From: WANQ01 sp964448055
GTDB lineage: Archaea; Thermoproteota; Thermoprotei_A; Sulfolobales; WANQ01
Direction of reading: 5' to 3'
NCBI GenBank assembly: GCA_964448055.1
Contig: CAYUVB010000002.1
Span: 26,526-90,525, forward strand
Length of the DNA: 64,000 bases
Positions 59,630 to 64,000 of this stretch are shown here, in pieces (within the stretch, counting starts at the first letter, position 1; each line of letters starts with the position of its first letter). The notes below the pieces were generated by a model. That model ran no database searches. It saw only the letters and a program-made list of their open reading frames with translations, and was not told the DNA's origin. Position numbers and translations under genes: made by a program.

Positions 59630-61036
59630 TCAGACCGTTATACGCTTGTATAGTACCATGTAATCATACAAGTATTTCAATGCTTTAACAGCTTCTTCTG
59701 GTGATTTATATACTGGTATTTTAGCTTCAAGCTCTATAGCTTTGGAATGTTCTTCTGTGTATTTTCCTCCTGGAGCTACCAGTACCATTGGTTTATCTAT
59801 GCTCTCCTTTAATTCTTTAAGATAGTTTCTTAATTTTACTGCATCTAGGGCTGGTGATTGCATTATCGTTATGACTATTATCATATCTACATTTTCATCC
59901 ATACTTGTTATTTTTATTGCTTCACGATATCTTTCAGCTGGTGCATCACCAAGGATATCTACTGGATTATATGGTGAGGCAGCAGGTGGTAGAACCTCTC
60001 TTAACCTACTTATCGTTTCTTTACTTAGTTCTGCCATAACAAGGTTGTTTCTTTCTACTGCATCAGTAGCTAGTACGCCAGCTCCACCTCCATTAGTTAC
60101 TATTGCAACCTTATTTCCTTTAGGTGGTTTAAGCCAAGCTAATGCTTTTAGCGCTAATGGCAACTCCCATAGTTCTTCTATTATTATTGCTCCTGATTGT
60201 TTAAGTGCTGCCTCATAAACTCTATAAGAACCTGCGAGGCTTCCGGTATGTGATGCTACAGCTTTTACTCCACGTTCGCTTTTACCAGCTTTTAATATGA
60301 CTACAGGTTTATTGTTTCTTACAGCATTCCTTATAGCGTTCATAAATCTACGTCCATCTTCTACTCCTTCAATGTAAGCTGTTATGACCTTAGTTCTAGG
60401 ATCAAATGTTAAGAACTCTATGAGATCTGATTCGTCAACATCAGCTGCATTACCATAACTTACGAATTTACTTAAACCTAAATCTAGTTGAGCAAGCCAA
60501 TCAAGTATCGCGGCTCCTAAGGCTCCACTTTGGGATATGAATGCTACACCATCCGGTTTAGGATATTTCTGTCTATCAGGTGGATTGAATACGGTGTTAA
60601 GCTTTGTATGCGCATCATATACTCCTAAGCAATTAGGCCCTATGATCCTCATACCATACTTCCGTGCTATCTCAACTATTTTTCGCTCTCTTTCTGCTCC
60701 TTCTTCACCTATCTCCTTAAACCCTGCACTAATGACTATTATATTCTTTACACCCTTCTTACCACACTCTTCTACAACTTGTTCAACAAATTTTGCTGGA
60801 ATAGCTACAACAGCTAAATCAACGTCTTCTGGTACTTCCAAAATAGACTTATAACATTTCAATCCAAATACTTTATCATATTTTATGTTTATGGGAAATA
60901 TCTTGCCTTTAAAGTTCTCAACCAAGTTCACCATTATTGCTCTTCCAACAGTTCCTGGCTTTTCTGATGCACCAATGACAGCTACGCTCTTGGGTTCAAA
61001 GAATCTTCTAAGTTCTTCGTAAATATTTTTGCTCAT
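59630..61036 (-). CDS. acdA: ADP-forming acyl-CoA synthetase, alpha chain
   Basis: Makes ATP from ADP, Pi and acyl-CoA during amino-acid fermentation. 468 residues: CoA-binding domain (VAVIGASEKPGTVGRAIM), succinyl-CoA-ligase-like domains with VAFISQSGALGAAILDW and KAVASHTGSLAGSY, where the His is the phosphohistidine site, then VAIVTNGGGAGVLATD and SPYNPVDILGDAP. Length matches the alpha subunit of two-subunit archaeal enzymes; no beta (ATP-grasp) subunit is present in this window. It uses the aryl/acyl-CoA produced by IORs. Confidence 0.92.
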   Translation of the reverse strand: MSKNIYEELRRFFEPKSVAVIGASEKPGTVGRAIMVNLVENFKGKIFPINIKYDKVFGLKCYKSILEVPEDVDLAVVAIPAKFVEQVVEECGKKGVKNIIVISAGFKEIGEEGAERERKIVEIARKYGMRIIGPNCLGVYDAHTKLNTVFNPPDRQKYPKPDGVAFISQSGALGAAILDWLAQLDLGLSKFVSYGNAADVDESDLIEFLTFDPRTKVITAYIEGVEDGRRFMNAIRNAVRNNKPVVILKAGKSERGVKAVASHTGSLAGSYRVYEAALKQSGAIIIEELWELPLALKALAWLKPPKGNKVAIVTNGGGAGVLATDAVERNNLVMAELSKETISRLREVLPPAASPYNPVDILGDAPAERYREAIKITSMDENVDMIIVITIMQSPALDAVKLRNYLKELKESIDKPMVLVAPGGKYTEEHSKAIELEAKIPVYKSPEEAVKALKYLYDYMVLYKRITV

Positions 61037-61057
61037 TCAGCTCACCAGGCTAACCAA

Positions 61058-61609
61058 TTACCTACTAGTACTTAGCTCTTTCTCCAAGAGGAGCTCCAGG
61101 TAAGATTTCAATATGGGCTTACCTTTCAATCCTAGTTTTCTCGCTAATTCTAATACCCTTAACTCAGCATCATGTAGTGTTTCTTTCTGTGTCCTTAACT
61201 CTATTTCTACAAAATCACCTAAGGACTCTACTGTATCCAAGCTTATCTTATAATCTCCTAATCTGTAAACCTTTCTACGCTTTCTAACCACAGCTACCTT
61301 GGTAAATCCTAAATACCCTAATAGCTTAAGAATAGAATCAAATGAATCATTTAATATTACTGATACCTCAATTCTGCTCTTGGTTTTACTAGAAATCCTA
61401 GGCCCCTTATACGTTAACTCTATTGAATTACTCCTTACACGTATCCTAAGAGCTTCATCGGTATTCTTAAAATCTCTACATGGGTGATTAAAATAATGGT
61501 CTTCTTCAATAACCTCTCCTTCTATTTTAGCATTCATTTCCTCTAGTTTTTTAATAATAGACTCTATCTCTTCGACTTTATACTTTACTTCAACTTCTAT
61601 CAATTCCAC
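61058..61609 (-). CDS. CYTH-domain protein (class IV adenylate cyclase / thiamine triphosphatase-like)
   Basis: About 183 residues. The ExExK motif (EVEVKYKV) is at the N-terminus, then RIRVRSNSIELTYKGP, KSRIEVSV, RKRRKVYRLGDYKISLDTVESLGDFVEIEL, with the alternating Arg/Lys/Glu residues of the triphosphate tunnel. CyaB-type; acts on inorganic or organic triphosphates. GTG at 61609 chosen so that the gene begins just after the stop of the upstream small membrane protein gene; upstream frame is open to 61630. Confidence 0.8.
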   Translation of the reverse strand: MELIEVEVKYKVEEIESIIKKLEEMNAKIEGEVIEEDHYFNHPCRDFKNTDEALRIRVRSNSIELTYKGPRISSKTKSRIEVSVILNDSFDSILKLLGYLGFTKVAVVRKRRKVYRLGDYKISLDTVESLGDFVEIELRTQKETLHDAELRVLELARKLGLKGKPILKSYLELLLEKELSTSR

Positions 61610-61613
61610 CAGC

Positions 61614-61799
61614 CTAGAACCTTGGTGCACGTATAATGCTAACCAACATCATGATATACGCTATTATAGCAAATACTATATGAAGTATAATGAATACCCT
61701 ACCACGCCTTTTTGTCAAGAGAATTAGTGCACCTGTCACCATAGATAACGTCATGAACATGAATGTTAGGAGGGCGTCGTAGTAATGATAGTTTACCAT
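61614..61799 (-). CDS. Small two-helix membrane protein
   Basis: 61 residues with two clear hydrophobic helices (LLTFMFMTLSMVTGALILL and VFIILHIVFAIIAYIMMLVSII) joined by a basic hairpin (TKRRGRV), so a helical hairpin with the loop inside. No family recognised. ATG at 61799; the stop is 4 bp before the CYTH gene start on the same strand, so they are likely cotranscribed. Confidence 0.6.
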   Translation of the reverse strand: MVNYHYYDALLTFMFMTLSMVTGALILLTKRRGRVFIILHIVFAIIAYIMMLVSIIRAPRF

Positions 61800-61888
61800 A
61801 ACCTGTCACTCATGTATCTCTGAGGATATAATGTATAAAAACCTAGTTATAGATAATTATCTCCGGATATCAAAAAGCGGGTAATAAG

Positions 61889-62749
61889 ATGATTAAAGTA
61901 GAAACCCATAGTATTCTTGTAATACTAGCCTACGTAGCTATAATTATATCTATCATCGGAGTCGTTCTCATATATCTAGAATTTGTATTAGGTTATGATG
62001 TTGAGAATTTAATTTCGCCTACAACAATAATTAAGGAGGGTAAGGAAGTGATCAGAGAGCAGGTTGTTAAAGGTAACATAGTATATCTTCCTTTACCTAG
62101 AATTAGGGGTAATATGAGTTTAGAGGAAGCTATAGCTTATCGTAGAAGCATAAGAGAATACAAGAATCAACCATTAACCCTATTTCAATTATCACAAATA
62201 TTATGGGCAGCACAGGGACTAACTGAAACTAAATGGAAGTTTAGAGCTAGTCCTTCAGCTGGCGCCACGTATCCTTTAGAGGTATATGTAGTAGTAGGTA
62301 AAAATGGTGTTGAAGGCCTTAAGGCAGGAATATATGTCTATGATCCGTTCACGCATACACTGAGATTAATCAAGGAAGGAGATGTACGTGAAGAGCTTTA
62401 CGAAGCTTGTCTAAGGCAACAGTGGGTGAGGGATGCACCAGTAAACATCGTTGTTGTAGCAGAATATGAAAGAACTACAAAGGTATATGGTGAAAGAGGA
62501 ATAAGATATGTTCATATGGAAGTAGGGCATGTAGGCCAGAACATATATCTTGAAGCTACAGCGCTAGGATTAGGAACAGTAGCTGTTGGTGCATTCTACG
62601 ACGACATGGTTAGAGAGATAATAGGACTGCCAACAAATAAGCACCCATTATACGTTATGCCGATAGGAGTACCAGTAAAGCCCTATCGTATCACCGAGGA
62701 GGAGTTATGGAGAGTCATAAACATTAACCGTGAATCAATTAAACCCTAG
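61889..62749 (+). CDS. SagB-type nitroreductase-family oxidoreductase with N-terminal membrane anchor
   Basis: 286 residues. One N-terminal TM helix (ILVILAYVAIIISIIGVVLIYLEF, about 8-31), a linker, then a flavin nitroreductase domain: EEAIAYRRSIREYKNQPLT (FMN phosphate), ILWAAQGLT, RASPSAGATYPLEVYVVV, HMEVGHVGQNIYLEATALGLGTVAVGAFYDD and GVPVKP. The SPSAGATYPLEVY sequence marks the SagB/McbC-like group, but no leader peptide, YcaO or ATP-grasp partner is visible, so a stand-alone membrane-linked flavoprotein reductase is likely. ATG at 61889. Confidence 0.82.
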   Translation: MIKVETHSILVILAYVAIIISIIGVVLIYLEFVLGYDVENLISPTTIIKEGKEVIREQVVKGNIVYLPLPRIRGNMSLEEAIAYRRSIREYKNQPLTLFQLSQILWAAQGLTETKWKFRASPSAGATYPLEVYVVVGKNGVEGLKAGIYVYDPFTHTLRLIKEGDVREELYEACLRQQWVRDAPVNIVVVAEYERTTKVYGERGIRYVHMEVGHVGQNIYLEATALGLGTVAVGAFYDDMVREIIGLPTNKHPLYVMPIGVPVKPYRITEEELWRVININRESIKP

Positions 62750-62772
62750 TAATATAGAGAAAAAATAACTAG

Positions 62773-62822
62773 ATGAAGAGCTGCATCTCAGCTGACTAGG
62801 TGATGAACCTCACGGTAGCAGA
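62773..62822 (+). ncRNA. C/D-box sRNA candidate with a guide to 23S rRNA
   Basis: C box ATGAAGA (62773-62779), 12-nt guide GCTGCATCTCAG, D' box CTGA (62792-62795), 4-nt linker, C' box GTGATGA (62800-62806), 12-nt guide ACCTCACGGTAG (62807-62818), D-like CAGA (62819-62822). Both guides have the exact 12-nt spacing. The second is complementary over 10 nt to UACCGUGAGG, part of the conserved GUACCGUGAGGGAAAG segment of large-subunit rRNA; the predicted methylated base is the second C of UACC. It lies between the nitroreductase and the M20 gene; no strong promoter of its own was seen. Confidence 0.65.
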
Positions 62823-62869
62823 TATAGCCATTTTTAGGGCAGATCTATGTATTCTTCTTGGGAGCCTGC

Positions 62870-64000
62870 TTGGCAAGCACTTCTAACCTTAGATGGATTT
62901 TAGATAAAGCTAAGAGCATTGAAAACGAAATAATAGAATGGCGTAGAAATATACATATGTACCCAGAACTTGGTTACCAGGAGAAAAGAACAGCTAAGCT
63001 AATAGAAGAACATCTAAGGAAATGGGGTTACAAGGTTATTACAGGTATAGCTGAAACAGGGGTCGTAGGTATACTTAAAGGTGAAAAAGGAGAAAAGACT
63101 ATAGCATTGAGAGCTGATATGGATGCATTACCAATAGAAGAATTGAACGATGTACCATATAAGTCTAGAATAAAAGGAGTAATGCATGCTTGTGGACATG
63201 ACGCACATGTTGCAATGCTATTAGGCGCTGCAAAGATTCTAGCAGAACTAAGAGATAGATTTAGAGGTAATGTTAAACTCATATTTCAACCAGCTGAAGA
63301 AGGAGGTAATGGAGGAAAACGAATGGTGGAGGAAGGAGTACTAGAAGACCCTAAGGTAGATGTAATATACGCTATACACGTATGGAGCCCATTACCATCA
63401 GGTAAAGTAGCATTAAGAGAAGGACCTATACTAGCAGCAACAGGAATATTTGAGACCGAAATAAAAGGAAAAGGAGGCCATGGCGCTTATCCACATACAA
63501 CCATAGACCCCATAATACCCTTGGCAAATATTGTATTAGGTCTTCAAACAATTGTTAGTAGAAACATAGATCCTATACAAGCAGGGGTCGTTAGCGTAGG
63601 GATAGTAAAAGCAGGTGACGCATTCAACGTAATACCTGAGAAAGCCTATATCGCGGGAACATATAGATATCTAGAACCAAAAACAGGAGAAGTAATAAAA
63701 TCAAGGATAAAAGAAATAATTGAGAACATATGTAGATTATACAAGGTGAACTGCAATATTAGAATAGAAGATAAAACACCTCCAACAATTAATGATCCCA
63801 AAGCAACGATATTCGCTAGAGAAGTCATATCAGAACTAATAGATAAAAACAATATAGTTGAAGCACAGCCCACGATGGGCGGAGAAGACTTCGCATACTA
63901 TCTGCAGAAAGTTCCGGGAGCAATGATAATACTAGGTACTGGTAACCCAGAAAAAGGAACAGATAAACCACATCATAGTCCATACTTCAATGTAGACGAG
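62870..64000 (+). CDS. M20-family amidohydrolase/carboxypeptidase, 3' end cut off
   Basis: M20D dimetal hydrolase (thermostable carboxypeptidase/hippuricase type). From TTG 62870 the frame runs open to the window end (377 codons): WRRNIHMYPELGYQEKRTAKLI, LRADMDALPIEE (Asp ligand), VMHACGHDAHVAMLLGAA (Cys/His ligands), FQPAEEGGNGGKRMVEEG (catalytic Glu pair), HVWSPLPSGKV (His ligand), GGHGAYPHTTIDP and, near the end, the final His ligand in HHSPYFNVDE. Only about 15-25 residues should be missing. GGGAG at 62860-62864 supports the TTG. Fits peptide degradation together with the prolidase. Confidence 0.9.
   Translation, partial: MASTSNLRWILDKAKSIENEIIEWRRNIHMYPELGYQEKRTAKLIEEHLRKWGYKVITGIAETGVVGILKGEKGEKTIALRADMDALPIEELNDVPYKSRIKGVMHACGHDAHVAMLLGAAKILAELRDRFRGNVKLIFQPAEEGGNGGKRMVEEGVLEDPKVDVIYAIHVWSPLPSGKVALREGPILAATGIFETEIKGKGGHGAYPHTTIDPIIPLANIVLGLQTIVSRNIDPIQAGVVSVGIVKAGDAFNVIPEKAYIAGTYRYLEPKTGEVIKSRIKEIIENICRLYKVNCNIRIEDKTPPTINDPKATIFAREVISELIDKNNIVEAQPTMGGEDFAYYLQKVPGAMIILGTGNPEKGTDKPHHSPYFNVDE

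Noticed and set aside
61889..62749. RiPP (thiazole/oxazole peptide) biosynthesis locus
   Set aside because: Only the SagB-like flavoprotein is present; no cyclodehydratase, leader peptide or exporter was found on either side.

Overview
The window is about 64 kb of densely packed, visibly AT-rich archaeal DNA, most likely from an anaerobic, probably hyperthermophilic crenarchaeon (Thermoproteota; Desulfurococcales-like or a relative). The signs are archaeal-type AspRS, AsnRS and ValRS, archaeal riboflavin synthase, GTP cyclohydrolase III, a short XPF nuclease, a tetraether lipid synthase homologue, a tungsten aldehyde:ferredoxin oxidoreductase, two indolepyruvate ferredoxin oxidoreductases and an ADP-forming acyl-CoA synthetase chain. 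TTG and GTG starts placed about 26 bp from TATA boxes (leaderless genes) are common, and several C/D-box sRNA genes stand out as GC-rich islands between AT-rich genes. No transposon, CRISPR array, tRNA or rRNA gene was seen. Three 100-N blocks show that this is a scaffolded draft or metagenome assembly.

Layout. 1-3.9 kb: end of an IMPase-family phosphatase, a prolidase, a zinc ribbon protein and two membrane proteins. 4-9.2 kb: riboflavin synthesis (ribB, ribC, ribH and arfA in one operon, arfC 2 kb further on) with a phosphohexomutase and a THUMP protein between. 9.2-13.8 kb: a minus-strand run of a ThiL-like kinase, a radical SAM/HhH protein and the tetraether lipid synthase homologue. 13.8-19 kb: glmS-glmU, then an AOR with its MoaD-like partner. 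19-25.3 kb: a 59-codon gene, XPF nuclease, iorA-iorB copy 1, a phosphoesterase, a degenerate DapA-like protein and a second THUMP protein. 25.3-33 kb: an sRNA, the membrane pyrophosphatase (broken by a gap), a TatD protein, MgtE, AspRS and an EndoIII-like glycosylase. 33-43 kb: radical SAM, flavoprotein, nitrilase, TatD-like, PD-(D/E)XK nuclease, MBL-fold and glycosyltransferase genes, then glyA and a CinA-type gene; three sRNAs and one unclassified GC-rich element lie here. 43-49.6 kb: two related coiled-coil/HTH genes, a creatininase-family protein (ArfB candidate), sRNA, ferredoxin, PHP protein, dCTP deaminase and AsnRS. 49.6-64 kb: GT2 glycosyltransferase, ValRS, a Thr-rich surface protein, iorA-iorB copy 2, small winged-helix genes, a VTT protein, an acyl-CoA synthetase subunit, a CYTH protein, a membrane-anchored nitroreductase, sRNA and an M20 peptidase cut by the window end.

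Together the IOR, AOR, ferredoxin, ADP-forming acyl-CoA synthetase and M20/M24 peptidase genes suggest fermentation of peptides and amino acids through ferredoxin, with the pyrophosphatase recovering PPi energy as an ion gradient. GlmS, the GlmM-like mutase and GlmU outline UDP-GlcNAc synthesis for the glycosyltransferases and surface proteins. The most unusual content is the set of six C/D-box sRNA candidates; four carry guides that match rRNA stretches I recall from conserved regions, which gives directly testable 2'-O-methylation predictions.
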